This document shows, piece by piece, positions 51,332 to 60,161 of a DNA stretch of 64,000 nt. Origin of the DNA: Jiella avicenniae (GTDB lineage Bacteria; Pseudomonadota; Alphaproteobacteria; Rhizobiales; Rhizobiaceae); assembly GCF_021390325.1 (NCBI RefSeq), contig NZ_JAJUWU010000007.1:1-64000 (forward strand), in the 5' to 3' direction. The notes under the pieces were generated by a model. That model was not told where the DNA came from and did not search any database. It saw only the letters and a program-made list of their open reading frames with translations. A program made the position numbers and the translations under genes. The stretch's first letter is position 1. Every line of letters begins with the position of its first letter.

Positions 51332-52243
51332 ATGACCGCGCCCGCTGATGACACCTCGACCGGCCTCGAAACCGTCGTCTTTCGCGACGGCTCGTTCCAT
51401 CGCGGCACGCGCACCGTTCCCGCCGAGGTCGCCGTGGCGATCTCGATCGGCGGCTCGACCCATGCGGTGATGATGGCGACGCCGGCCGATCTGGAGGACA
51501 TGGCGATCGGTCTCGTCCTCAACGAGGCGATCGTCGACCGGATCGACGAGATCGAAAACCTGGAGATCGTCAGGTCGGATGCCGGCATAGACTGCCAGAT
51601 CCGGCTGGTCGAGGCGCGGGCCAGAACCTATGTGGCGCGCCGGCGGCAGATGACCGGGCCGGTGGGATGCGGGCTGTGCGGCGTCGAATCGCTGGAACTC
51701 GCGGCGCCAAAACTGCCGGAAGTCGGCAGCGGCGGAGATGCCCAGGTCTCACCGCAGACGATCGTCGATGCGGTTGCGGCGATGGCGCGGCAGCAGGAGC
51801 TGAGCCGGCTGACGCGGGCCGTGCATGCGGCGGCGTTCCATGCAGCCTCCGGCGAGCCGGGCAGGGGCACCGTCGTGACGCGCGAAGACGTCGGCCGGCA
51901 CAATGCGCTCGACAAGGTGGCCGGCCATCTCGCTCGTGGCGGCATCGATCCGCACGGTGGCTTCCTCACCATCACCAGCCGGGTTTCGGTCGAGCTGATC
52001 CAGAAGGCCGCGCGCATGGGATGCGGGCTGATCGCCGCGGTGTCGGCGCCGACGGCGCTGGCGATCGCCGAGGCCGAGGCAGCCGGGATCACCCTCGTCG
52101 CCGTGGTGCGCGGCGCGGAATTCGAGATTTTCACCCATCCGCAGCGCATCGCCGGCACAGGCCGCGTCGACATGCCGACAAACGAAGACGAGGGCCGGGA
52201 AGAAGACCGGCCGCCGCAGGGGAGAGCCGTCCATGGAGCGTGA
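51332..52243 (+). CDS. fdhD: Formate dehydrogenase accessory sulfurtransferase FdhD
   Basis: Sulfurates the molybdenum cofactor so that FdsA becomes active. The 303-aa product has the sulfur-relay motif C113-G-L-C116-G and E-D-V-G-R-H-N-A-L-D-K-V. ATG 51332 is taken; a TTG at 51299 with AGGAG 5 nt upstream would add 11 residues and is a fair alternative. It overlaps fdsD by 11 bp and follows fdsA after the repeat element, completing the operon. Confidence 0.93.
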   Translation: MTAPADDTSTGLETVVFRDGSFHRGTRTVPAEVAVAISIGGSTHAVMMATPADLEDMAIGLVLNEAIVDRIDEIENLEIVRSDAGIDCQIRLVEARARTYVARRRQMTGPVGCGLCGVESLELAAPKLPEVGSGGDAQVSPQTIVDAVAAMARQQELSRLTRAVHAAAFHAASGEPGRGTVVTREDVGRHNALDKVAGHLARGGIDPHGGFLTITSRVSVELIQKAARMGCGLIAAVSAPTALAIAEAEAAGITLVAVVRGAEFEIFTHPQRIAGTGRVDMPTNEDEGREEDRPPQGRAVHGA

Positions 52244-52499
52244 CAAGCTGGTCTACATGGCCAATCAGATCGCCAAGTTCTTCGAGTCGGCCAAGGAAGG
52301 AGCGCGCTCGAAGGGCGTTGCCGACCACATCAACAAGTTCTGGGAGCCGCGCATGCGCACCCAGCTGTTCGAGCGGGTCGACGGTGGACGGACCGAAGGC
52401 ATGCATCCGCTGGTGCTGCAGGCGATGGACGCGATCCGCCGCCCGGATGAGCCGGCGGGCAGCGGCGCCCCCAACAAAAGCGATCCATCGCTGGCCTGA
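52233..52499 (+). CDS. fdsD: Formate dehydrogenase delta subunit
   Basis: Small protein of the Fds complex, 88 aa, needed with FdhD for maturation or stability. It shows L-V-Y-M-A-N-Q-I-A-K-F-F, H-I-N-K-F-W-E-P-R-M and L-H/M-x-P family patterns (M-H-P-L-V-L-Q-A-M-D). ATG 52233 overlaps fdhD by 11 bp. Last gene of the operon; the next gene starts 134 nt on. Confidence 0.9.
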   Translation: MERDKLVYMANQIAKFFESAKEGARSKGVADHINKFWEPRMRTQLFERVDGGRTEGMHPLVLQAMDAIRRPDEPAGSGAPNKSDPSLA

Positions 52500-52632
52500 A
52501 CGCTTCTGCCACCGGGCGGCGACTTCCGTCTGCCGTTGCGGCATGCGGCAAGGATTTCGCCCGCTCGCAACCGATGATTAACCCTAACGCCTTATCAACG
52601 ACCGGGTCAGCAACGCCACTGGACCGGTCCAC

Positions 52633-53481
52633 ATGCGCCCCTCGCGAGTTCTCCTCTCCGCCGTTCTCGCAGCCTCGCTCTTGTCCGGCTGCGCCCGGAA
52701 CGACCGCACTTCGATGGCGTTTTCCGCCGTCCCGGCGACCGGTGCCGCGTCCACCCTGGTCGGCTACCAGCCGGCGGAGGTCGAAAAGACCTTCCCGCTG
52801 TTCCAGTCCTTCCAGCCGCCGGTCGGTTCGGCTCTGTCCGGCCGCACGATCGCCGTCGCGCGCTATTCCGACATCGCGCTCCGCGACAAGGAAGTGGTGC
52901 TGACCTTCGACGACGGGCCGATGCCCGGCAAGACCCACACGATCCTGAAAGCTCTCTCCGACTATGGCGTCGGGGCGACCTTCCTGATGGTCGGGCAGAT
53001 GGCCAAGGCCTATCCGAACATCGCCCGCGAAGTCGCGCAGGCCGGCCATACGATCGGCACCCATACCTATCGCCACGCCAATCTCAGGACGATGAGCGAC
53101 GCGGCGGCCATGGCCGAAATCCGCAAGGGCGAACTCAGCGTCGCCGACGCCCTGAAGCCCATCGGCATGCGGCCGGCACCGTTCTTCCGGTTTCCCTATC
53201 TCGCCGACACCCAGAGCCTGCGCCATCGCCTCGCCGGCGAGGGGATCGTCGCCATCGACGTCGACGTCGATTCCAAGGACTACTTCCGCGACGCGCCGGC
53301 GACGGTCCGCGAGCGGACGCTGCGCACGCTCGACAGGCACGGCCGCGGCATCATCCTGATGCACGACATCCAGGGGCGGACGGCGGCGATGCTGCCCGGC
53401 TTCCTGGCCGAACTCGAAAAGCGCGGCTACAAGGTCGTGCGGCTGGTGCCGGAGGGGCAGGCGCAGGTCGCCGGTCTCTGA
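52633..53481 (+). CDS. Polysaccharide deacetylase lipoprotein
   Basis: NodB-fold carbohydrate de-N-acetylase, probably on peptidoglycan or an exopolysaccharide. The 282-aa product has lipobox L-L-S-G-C (Cys20), the catalytic T-F-D-D-G-P, metal histidines in G-T-H-T-Y-R-H, and a late L-M-H-D-I motif. Unlike the gene at 34510 its catalytic acid pair is intact. ATG 52633 follows the fdsD stop by 133 nt. It converges on ychF. Confidence 0.88.
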   Translation: MRPSRVLLSAVLAASLLSGCARNDRTSMAFSAVPATGAASTLVGYQPAEVEKTFPLFQSFQPPVGSALSGRTIAVARYSDIALRDKEVVLTFDDGPMPGKTHTILKALSDYGVGATFLMVGQMAKAYPNIAREVAQAGHTIGTHTYRHANLRTMSDAAAMAEIRKGELSVADALKPIGMRPAPFFRFPYLADTQSLRHRLAGEGIVAIDVDVDSKDYFRDAPATVRERTLRTLDRHGRGIILMHDIQGRTAAMLPGFLAELEKRGYKVVRLVPEGQAQVAGL

Positions 53482-53535
53482 CCCGGCCGCGAGCGGCGAG
53501 AGCCTCGGACATCACAGAGCGAGGGAGGCCCCGGC

Positions 53536-53550
53536 GCCCGGACGCCGGGC
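53536..53550. terminator. Short hairpin between convergent genes
   Basis: GCCCGG (53536-53541) and CCGGGC (53545-53550) with a 3-nt loop, in the 79-nt gap between the deacetylase and ychF. It has no T-run on either side, so it is weak evidence for a shared terminator. Confidence 0.35.
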
Positions 53551-53560
53551 CGCTCGATCC

Positions 53561-54664
53561 TCAGACGTTGAACTTGAAGTTCATGACGTCGCCATCCGCC
53601 ACGACGTATTCCTTGCCCTCGTCGCGCGACTTGCCGGCCTCCTTGGCGCCCACTTCGCCGCCGAGCGAAACGAAATCGGCAAAGGCGATGGTCTGGGCGC
53701 GGATGAAGCCCTTTTCGAAGTCCGTATGGATGACGCCGGCGGCCTGGGGCGCCTTGGTGCCCTTGTCGATCGTCCAGGCGCGCGTCTCCTTCGGCCCGGC
53801 GGTGAAATAGGTGATGAGGTCGAGCAGCTCGTAGCCGGCGCGGATGAGGCGGTCGAGACCGGGCTCGGTGAGGCCCATGGCTTCGAGATAGTCGCCGACC
53901 TCTTCCTCCGGCAACTGGGCGATCTCGGCCTCGATGGCGGCCGAAATGATCACCGAACTCGCGCCCTGCTTCTCTGCCATCGCGGCGACGGCGGCGGAAT
54001 GGGCGTTGCCGGACGACGCGTCCGCCTCGGCGACGTTGCAGACGTAGAGGACGGGCTTCGACGTCAGGAGGTTGAGGCCGCGCAGGATGCGCTTCTCTTC
54101 CTCGTCGAGGCCGGCCAAGAGCACGCGCACGGGCTTGCCCTCGTTCAGGACTTCCAGGGCCTTTTCCATGACGGGGAGGACGGCGAGCGCCTCCTTGTCC
54201 TTGCCGGTCGCCTTCTTGCGGGTGGAGACGACGCGGCGCTCGAGGCTTTCGAGATCCGACAGCATCAGCTCGGTCTCGACCGTCTCGGCGTCGGCGACGG
54301 GATCGACCCGGCCCTCGACATGGACGATGTCGTCATCCTCGAAGCAGCGCAGCACGTGGACGATCGCGTCCACCTCGCGGATGTTGGCGAGGAACTGGTT
54401 GCCGAGCCCTTCGCCCTTCGAGGCGCCGCGCACGAGGCCGGCGATGTCGACGAAGGTGATCCGCGTCGGCAGGATGGCGGCCGACTTGGCGATCTTCGCG
54501 ATGTCCTTCAGCCGCGGATCGGGCACCGGCACGTCGCCGGTGTTCGGCTCGATCGTGCAGAACGGATAGTTCGCGGCGGCCGCAGCCGCGGTCTTGGTGA
54601 GGGCGTTGAACAGCGTCGACTTGCCGACATTCGGCAGGCCGACGATCCCGCATCTGAAACCCAT
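53561..54664 (-). CDS. ychF: Redox-regulated ATPase YchF
   Basis: Obg-family ATPase (OLA1 type) that binds ribosomes. The 367-aa protein begins [19 protein letters not shown] and ends [13 protein letters not shown], both nearly invariant in the family. Last gene of rplY-pth-ychF on the minus strand; the gap to pth is 118 nt. The order pth-ychF is widely conserved. Confidence 0.97.
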   Translation of the reverse strand: MGFRCGIVGLPNVGKSTLFNALTKTAAAAAANYPFCTIEPNTGDVPVPDPRLKDIAKIAKSAAILPTRITFVDIAGLVRGASKGEGLGNQFLANIREVDAIVHVLRCFEDDDIVHVEGRVDPVADAETVETELMLSDLESLERRVVSTRKKATGKDKEALAVLPVMEKALEVLNEGKPVRVLLAGLDEEEKRILRGLNLLTSKPVLYVCNVAEADASSGNAHSAAVAAMAEKQGASSVIISAAIEAEIAQLPEEEVGDYLEAMGLTEPGLDRLIRAGYELLDLITYFTAGPKETRAWTIDKGTKAPQAAGVIHTDFEKGFIRAQTIAFADFVSLGGEVGAKEAGKSRDEGKEYVVADGDVMNFKFNV

Positions 54665-54782
54665 GGGGGCAATCCTTCGGAAAATTGGGGGATCGCTCGA
54701 CGATCCGGAATTTGAAACGCTGTTTGCAGCCGGACGGGCGAGGGGTCAACAGGCGGCAGGCGAAACGCGGTCGGCTGCTTTT

Positions 54783-55514
54783 CTACTCCTTCGCCCCGAA
54801 CATCCGCTTCAGCATCTCCGCCATCGGACCCTTTTCCGGCACCTTGATCGCCGGCTTCGGCGAGCGGGCCTGACGGATGTGGCTCTGGCCCTTCGGCTCG
54901 GGCTTTGCGCCCGCCGAGCCCTTGGCGCCGGCCGGCTCCTCGCGGCCGCCGGTGGCGACGCTGACCTTGTTCATGAACAGCGCGTCCTCGCCTTTGGCGA
55001 GGCTCTCGACATTGCGGGCGATCGCGTCGAGGAAGGGCTCCAGCCACTCCCGGTCGACCTTGGCGAAGTCGCCGAGGACGTGCGGATTGACCTTTTCCCT
55101 GGTGCCCGGATGGCCGATGCCGAGGCGCACCCGGCGATAGTCCTTCGAGCCGAGATGGGCGTCGATCGATTTCAGCCCGTTGTGGCCGCCATGGCCGCCG
55201 CCGGTCTTCACCCGCAGCTTGGCCGGGGCGAGGTCGAGTTCGTCGTGGATGACCACGACGTCCTTCGGTTCGAGCTTGTAGAAACGGACCGCCTCGCCGA
55301 CGGAGCGGCCAGATTCGTTCATGAAGGTCTGCGGCTTGACGAGCAGCACCTTCTCGCCACCGACGACTCCCTCGGCGATCTCGGCGGAGAACTTCTTCGA
55401 CCAGCCGGGAAAGCCGTTCTGCCGGGCGATCTCGTCGACGGCCATGAAGCCGATGTTGTGGCGGTTGCCGGCATATTTCGGCCCCGGATTGCCGAGACCT
55501 GCGATCAGAAGCAT
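54783..55514 (-). CDS. pth: Peptidyl-tRNA hydrolase
   Basis: Releases peptides from stalled peptidyl-tRNA. The 243-aa product starts [14 protein letters not shown] and has N-R-H-N-I-G-F with the catalytic histidine and H-D-E-L-D. Residues beyond about 195 are a charged Ala/Gly/Lys-rich tail absent from E. coli Pth. It lies downstream of rplY with repeat copy B between them. Confidence 0.96.
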   Translation of the reverse strand: MLLIAGLGNPGPKYAGNRHNIGFMAVDEIARQNGFPGWSKKFSAEIAEGVVGGEKVLLVKPQTFMNESGRSVGEAVRFYKLEPKDVVVIHDELDLAPAKLRVKTGGGHGGHNGLKSIDAHLGSKDYRRVRLGIGHPGTREKVNPHVLGDFAKVDREWLEPFLDAIARNVESLAKGEDALFMNKVSVATGGREEPAGAKGSAGAKPEPKGQSHIRQARSPKPAIKVPEKGPMAEMLKRMFGAKE

Positions 55515-55579
55515 GATGGCACTCCTTGGAATGGCCTATCGCTGCCAATGCCCTCGATGGCGGCGCTCTGCGGGGAGGT

Positions 55580-55764
55580 TACCCCCCTCTGCCCTGCCGG
55601 GCATCTCCCCCACAAGGGGGGAGATCGGCTGGATCAACGCTTCGCGCGTTCTCTGCCAAGCCGCAGGAGAAACTTTGAAGAGCTTGTCGCTCGACGTCGA
55701 GGTCTGGCGCCAGTTGATCTCCCTCCTTGTGGGGGAGATGTCGGCGAAGCCGACAGAGGGGGGT
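55580..55764. repeat. 185-bp mosaic palindromic element, copy B (in the rplY-pth gap)
   Basis: Left arm 55580-55627 (TACCCCCCTCTG start) is nearly identical to the left arm at 51090. The right arm (55716-55764) ends ACAGAGGGGGGT and carries CTCCCTCCTTGTGGGGGAG. The middle 88 bp differ from copy A, so only the palindromic arms are shared: a mosaic design. It occupies most of the 340-nt gap between rplY and pth; no gene is seen there. Confidence 0.75.
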
Positions 55765-55854
55765 GACACCGGTTCCGAAAGCCCCTGCGTCGGACACGAA
55801 AACGGCCGGACAATGCCCGGCCGTCGCATGGTTCCGCAGGAAAAGCCGAGAGGC

Positions 55855-56517
55855 TTATTCCTTGCCGGCCTTGGTCTCGCCCTCGACGGTCTGAGCCTTC
55901 TGCTCGGTGACCTCGGTCTCGGCTTCTTCCTCGTCGCCTTCCGAGCGCATCGCCGCCGGCGAAACGATCGTGGCGATGGTGAAGTCGCGATCGGTGATGG
56001 TCAGCTCGACGCCCTTCGGCAGGGTGAGGGCCGAAGCGTGGATCGAGTCGTTGATCTCGAGACCGCTGAGATCGATCGTGAAGAACTCGGGGATCTCGCC
56101 GGCCGGAGCCTCGACCTCGACCTCGTGGCGAACGACGTTGAGCGTGCCGCCGCGCTTGAGACCGGGAGACTTCTCCTCGTTCTCGAAATGCACGGGGATC
56201 TCGACCGTGACGCGGGTGTCTTCCGACACGCGCAGGAAATCGACGTGAACGAGGAAGTCGCGAACCGGCTCCAGCTGATAGTCCTTCGGCAGGACCTTGA
56301 TCTGCTTGCCGCCGAGCTCGATCGTCGCGATCGAGGTCATGAAACCGCCGGCGTGCAGCGCCAGGAAGGTTTCCTTGTAGGGCAGCGCGATCGGCAGCGG
56401 CTCTTCCTTGCCGCCGTAGATGACGGCGGGGATCATGTTGTTGCGGCGCAGATGTCTGGCGGCCCCCTTGCCGACCTTTTCGCGCGCCTCGGCCTTGACC
56501 GTGAAGGTCTGGTGCAT
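55855..56517 (-). CDS. rplY: 50S ribosomal protein L25/CTC
   Basis: 5S-rRNA-binding protein of the long CTC type, 220 aa. It shows [17 protein letters not shown] in the N-terminal L25 domain, a C-terminal beta domain from about residue 100, and an acidic tail (D-E-E-E-A-E-T-E). ATG 56517 follows GAAGGACGTTACGCC. It heads the rplY-pth-ychF group. Confidence 0.96.
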   Translation of the reverse strand: MHQTFTVKAEAREKVGKGAARHLRRNNMIPAVIYGGKEEPLPIALPYKETFLALHAGGFMTSIATIELGGKQIKVLPKDYQLEPVRDFLVHVDFLRVSEDTRVTVEIPVHFENEEKSPGLKRGGTLNVVRHEVEVEAPAGEIPEFFTIDLSGLEINDSIHASALTLPKGVELTITDRDFTIATIVSPAAMRSEGDEEEAETEVTEQKAQTVEGETKAGKE

Positions 56518-56694
56518 GGCGTAACGTCCTTCAATGTTCGAGGGGTCGAAGCGGGCCCCATGCCCGGAACGACGAAAAGCGGCGCCCGAGACGGGGCCGC
56601 TTCACTCCGCGCTGCCTCCAAGGGTGTCCGCGCGGACGCCCGAGCCTATAACGCAAGGCCCGGCGACAGACAAGGCGCGCACACCGCTTGAACG

Positions 56695-56730
56695 AAAACG
56701 CCCGCCGCTTCGCTCGGGAAGGGCGGGCGT
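56695..56730 (-). terminator. Terminator of the first L,D-transpeptidase gene
   Basis: Minus-strand CGCCCGCC (56722-56729 complement) pairs with GGCGGGCG (56699-56706 complement), followed by TTTTC. It stands 20 nt after the stop at 56750. Confidence 0.75.
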
Positions 56731-56749
56731 CGGATGCTGGGGGCGGGTA

Positions 56750-57481
56750 TCAGCCGCCGAAGATCGCTTCCAGCAGACCAGGCTGACGGACCGGGCCGAT
56801 CTCGGCATACACGTTGCGCGCGCCGCGGCCGTCCGGTCCGATGACGACGACCTTCGAGCCGACCGGGACGCGGCCGTAGAGATGCTCGACGTCTTCGTTC
56901 ATCATGCGGATGCAGCCCGACGACATCATCTGTCCGATGGTCCAGGGCTGGTTGGTGCCGTGAATGCGGAACATCGAATCACGGCCGCCGCGGAAGAGAT
57001 ACATGGCGCGCGCGCCGAGCGGATTGCCGGGACCGCCTTCCATGTAGGCCGGCAGCTCGCGGCCCTTGGCGCGCTCGCGCTTGACCATGGCCGCCGGCGG
57101 CGTCCAGCCGGGCCATTCGGCCTTGCGTCCGACCTTCATCGTGCCCGACCAGCCGAAGCCTTCCTTGCCGACGCCGACGCCATAGCGCGTCGCCATGCCG
57201 TTGCCCTCGACGAAATAGAGGTAGCGCCGGCTGGAATCGACGATGACCGTGCCGGGCTTCTCGTCGGTCTGGATGCGCACCTCGCGGCGCATGAATTCGG
57301 CCGCCGGCTTGCGGGCGAGAACCTGCCGCATCCGCGCCGAGGGCGCATTCGCGTCGACCTCTTCCCAGGAAAAGGTCGCGTAATTGTAGCGGCGGACCGT
57401 CTCCGCCGAGGCCTCGGCAGCGAGGGACGCCACCATGCCGGCCGCCGCCAGGCCCAGGACGAGCTTGTTCAGGGTTTTCAT
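56750..57481 (-). CDS. L,D-transpeptidase (YkuD domain), copy 1
   Basis: Periplasmic enzyme forming 3-3 peptidoglycan cross-links or attaching proteins to murein. The 243-aa product has a signal peptide (1-26, A-S-A), an unstructured part, and the YkuD domain with H-G-T-N-Q-P-W-T-I-G and S-S-G-C-I-R-M (catalytic Cys). It strongly resembles the gene at 57787: K-E-G-F-G-W-S-G and K-A-E-W-P-G-W-T-P-P are shared. Start ATG 57481 after GGAGAGAAATCG. Terminated by the hairpin at 56695. Confidence 0.94.
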   Translation of the reverse strand: MKTLNKLVLGLAAAGMVASLAAEASAETVRRYNYATFSWEEVDANAPSARMRQVLARKPAAEFMRREVRIQTDEKPGTVIVDSSRRYLYFVEGNGMATRYGVGVGKEGFGWSGTMKVGRKAEWPGWTPPAAMVKRERAKGRELPAYMEGGPGNPLGARAMYLFRGGRDSMFRIHGTNQPWTIGQMMSSGCIRMMNEDVEHLYGRVPVGSKVVVIGPDGRGARNVYAEIGPVRQPGLLEAIFGG

Positions 57482-57786
57482 CGATTTCTCTCCAGCCGTA
57501 TCGCCCGCTCGACCGGCGGGCTTTTCAGTTGTCTCGGCCACGGTCGTTGCCGGTGGCCCGCATTCGGAGATCGGTGCTTTCGGCCGATCGGCCGGCCCTT
57601 CCGGGCCGGCGATCCGCGTCATCGCACGACCATGTTTTCGCCATGTTTCAAATGCGCATCGTCGATGGTTCGATCCAAGCCGAAGTGGTCCCGGGTCATA
57701 ACATTTTCGTGAGCTCGGGGCGCCGCGCCGTCGGTTCCGGGCCGGCGCCTCTGCCCGCATGCATGCGACCCCAACGGAGCGATGCT
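57482..57786. other. Gap between the two transpeptidase genes
   Basis: Holds the promoter region of copy 1. A plus-strand hairpin GCCCGC (57503-57508) / GCGGGC (57516-57521) followed by TTTT has terminator form although no plus-strand gene precedes it. AT-richer DNA around 57630-57720 may contain promoter elements. No coding frame is supported. Confidence 0.55.
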
Positions 57787-58512
57787 TCAGAGGACGACTA
57801 CTTTCGTTCCCACCGGAACCCGTCCGTAGAGGTCCGTGACGTCTTCGTTGCGCATGCGGATGCAGCCCGAGGAGACGTTGCGGCCGATCGTCCAGGGCTG
57901 GTTCGTGCCGTGGATGCGATAGAGCGTCGAGCCGAGATACATCGCCCTTGCGCCGAGCGGATTGGCCGGGCCGCCGGGCATGTGGGCGGGCAGGATGCGG
58001 CCCTTCTTCTTCTCGCGGGCGATCATCTGGGCGGGCGGCGTCCAGCCCGGCCACTCGGCCTTGCGGCTGACGCGATGGGTGCCGGACCAGCCGAAGCCCT
58101 CCTTGCCGGTGCCGACGCCGTAGCGACGGGCGGTGCCTTTCTCGCCGACGAGGTAGAGGAAGTGCGATCTCGAATCGATGACGATGGTGCCGGGTTTCTC
58201 GTGGCCTGTGTAGGCGACGTCCTGGGGCAGGAATTTCGGGTCGATGGCGTGGCGGGGATCGACCGTGCGGGCGCTCGTGCCGGGTTGAGCTGCAAGGGCA
58301 GCCGACTGGAGCCCGGCCGAACCGTCCGGCGTGCGGGCGCCGAGCACCACGCCGCTGGGTGAGCCGAATTCCATCACCCAGGGGCCGCCGACGCCAGGGG
58401 CGATGCGCACGGCGGGACGCCAGCCGTTTCGCTCCTGCGCGCCGGCAGAAACCATGCAGAACGCCAGGCTCGTGCCGACGGCGAGGGCGGCGAGGGCTGC
58501 TTTTGAAAGCAT
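57787..58512 (-). CDS. L,D-transpeptidase (YkuD domain), copy 2
   Basis: A 241-aa paralogue of the gene at 56750 with a signal peptide (1-25, A-G-A), a distinct middle (residues 30-100), and the YkuD domain with H-G-T-N-Q-P-W-T-I-G-R and S-S-G-C-I-R-M-R. Both copies are intact in the catalytic His/Cys. They lie in tandem on the minus strand with 305 nt between, so they may be separately regulated. ATG 58512 follows GAGGAGACACC. Confidence 0.94.
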   Translation of the reverse strand: MLSKAALAALAVGTSLAFCMVSAGAQERNGWRPAVRIAPGVGGPWVMEFGSPSGVVLGARTPDGSAGLQSAALAAQPGTSARTVDPRHAIDPKFLPQDVAYTGHEKPGTIVIDSRSHFLYLVGEKGTARRYGVGTGKEGFGWSGTHRVSRKAEWPGWTPPAQMIAREKKKGRILPAHMPGGPANPLGARAMYLGSTLYRIHGTNQPWTIGRNVSSGCIRMRNEDVTDLYGRVPVGTKVVVL

Positions 58513-58967
58513 CGGTGTCTCCTCATGTGACGATCGGCCGCGTCTCATGCGACCGCTTCGACTTCGGAGGCTCGCGCGAAAGACCGAGCGATTGGTTAAC
58601 CGCAAGCGCCTGACCGCTAACGATCTTTCGAAACCGTTCCCTAGGGTTAACGAGGGGTTGTCGCGCCTCTGTCGCCCTCTCGCGGGCGCCGGCGAGGCAG
58701 CGGCAGCCTCGTGCAAGCAATCGATGAAACCATAGGCAATATGAAAATAGCCCAATTCGAGGGCATTGTGCAATGCAGCAGAGCTGCTAGCATAGTCGTG
58801 CCTGCCGGTTCCACTGGCATGGCCAAGGCCGCCAAGGCCACGCGACGCCGGCCCATCCGAGGCCGGCAGATCTGGGAAGCGTTCGACAGGGTCATGTCCG
58901 GCCAAGGGGACGGACCACCATTCACCACGCCGCCAGGGAGGAGCGGCCCAGCACGCGGAGCCGATCG
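58513..58967. other. 455-nt region upstream of the transpeptidase and small-protein genes
   Basis: Contains TTAACC/TTAACG half-sites (58592-58655) and an AT-rich block (58725-58795) that looks like promoter DNA. An 86-codon frame at 58711-58971 overlaps the next gene by ATGA but has mixed codon bias and no family match; I leave it uncalled. It may be the leader of the small-protein gene. Confidence 0.5.
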
Positions 58968-59162
58968 ATGATCGCCCTCACCTTGATCATGTGCCTGAAT
59001 GCCCAGCCCGCCAACTGCCACTCGGAGGACGTCGCCTTCGACGGCTCGATCATGCAATGCGCCATGTTCGGCCAGGCGGTCGCCGCCAACTACATGAACG
59101 GCCGCCCGAAATGGTCGCTGCAGCGCTACCGCTGCTCGTCGCGGCGGCTGAAGGACGCCTGA
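58968..59162 (+). CDS. Small conserved-type protein with four cysteines
   Basis: A 64-aa product, M-I-A-L-T-L-I-M-C-L-N-A-Q-P-A-N-C and later M-Q-C-A-M-F and Y-R-C-S-S. The hydrophobic start may be a short signal or membrane segment. The cysteine spacing suggests an oxidised periplasmic micro-protein. I do not recognise a named family. ATG 58968 has only a modest ribosome site (GGAGCCGATCG). Its role is unknown. Confidence 0.55.
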   Translation: MIALTLIMCLNAQPANCHSEDVAFDGSIMQCAMFGQAVAANYMNGRPKWSLQRYRCSSRRLKDA

Positions 59163-59263
59163 GACCGGCAGGCGGAAGCACCGGCATTCCTGCCGCCGGC
59201 CCGAACTCGGCGGCAGTGCGGGCGCTTGCCAGCCGCCGCGCCGACTGACATGAACTGTCGGCC

Positions 59264-59926
59264 ATGAAAGCCGATCACGACATCGCAGACGGCCCCATCC
59301 CAGACGGATTGATCCGCCGGGACGACGGCTCGCTCGCCTGCGCCTGGCATGGGGCCGATCCGCTCTATCGCCGCTATCACGACGAGGAGTGGGGCCGGCC
59401 CACGGCCGACGACGACCGTCTGTACGAAAAGCTCTGCCTGGAAGGTTTCCAGGCCGGGCTCTCCTGGCTGACGATCCTGAGGAAGCGCGAGGCTTTCCGC
59501 GCGGGGTTCGAAGGCTTCTCCATCGCGCGCGTCGCGCGGATGGGCGAGGCCGATGTCGAGCGTCTGGTGAAGGATCCCGGCATCGTCCGCCACCGCGGCA
59601 AGATCGTTTCGGCGATCAACAATGCGAGGCGCGCCGCGGCGATCCAGAAGAGCCATGGCTCGCTGGCGGCGTTCCTCTGGTCCTTCGAGCCCGAGGCGCG
59701 CGAGCGCCCCGAGACCGTGACGGTGGATTTCATCCGCGCGACGCCTTCGAGTGCGGCCTCCACCCGCCTGTCGAAAGCCTTGAAGAAACAGGGTTTCAGT
59801 TTCGTCGGTGCCACCACCGTCTACGCCTTCATGCAGTCCATGGGCTTCGTCGACGACCACGTCGAGGGATGTTCCGTCCGGGCGGACTGCGAGGCGGCGC
59901 GGGCGGCGTTCGAGCGGCCACGCTGA
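59264..59926 (+). CDS. tag: DNA-3-methyladenine glycosylase I
   Basis: Base-excision repair enzyme removing 3-methyladenine. The 220-aa product carries the family start C-A-W-H-G-A-D-P-L-Y-R-R-Y-H-D-E-E-W-G-R-P (zinc Cys/His), G-F-Q-A-G-L-S-W, and a C-terminal G-F-V-D-D-H-V-E-G-C. About 30 N-terminal residues precede the usual start. ATG 59264 is the only good start. The gene stands alone. Confidence 0.94.
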   Translation: MKADHDIADGPIPDGLIRRDDGSLACAWHGADPLYRRYHDEEWGRPTADDDRLYEKLCLEGFQAGLSWLTILRKREAFRAGFEGFSIARVARMGEADVERLVKDPGIVRHRGKIVSAINNARRAAAIQKSHGSLAAFLWSFEPEARERPETVTVDFIRATPSSAASTRLSKALKKQGFSFVGATTVYAFMQSMGFVDDHVEGCSVRADCEAARAAFERPR

Positions 59927-60161
59927 AGCGGACGCGCCGGGGCGGGCGGCAAGGGATCGGCATCGAGCCGTTCGACGCAAACTCACGAGGGCCGGTTGAC
60001 GGAACCGAAGCCCTCGAACAACAGATGGATCCGAGCCGTTTCGCAAAAGGGCAGGAGCCGGCCGTCGGTCGGGCATCCTGCGGCTCGTCGGCACCTGGAT
60101 GCGACCGCATATGCCCATAGGCGCCAAGCGCCTTCGGGATGACTGAAACGTGGAGGGGAAG

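Noticed and set aside
47824-51588. 1254-codon frame on the minus strand opposite fdsA
   Set aside because: Antisense shadow of fdsA with Arg/Asp/Val/Ala-rich composition; fdsA carries all the motifs.
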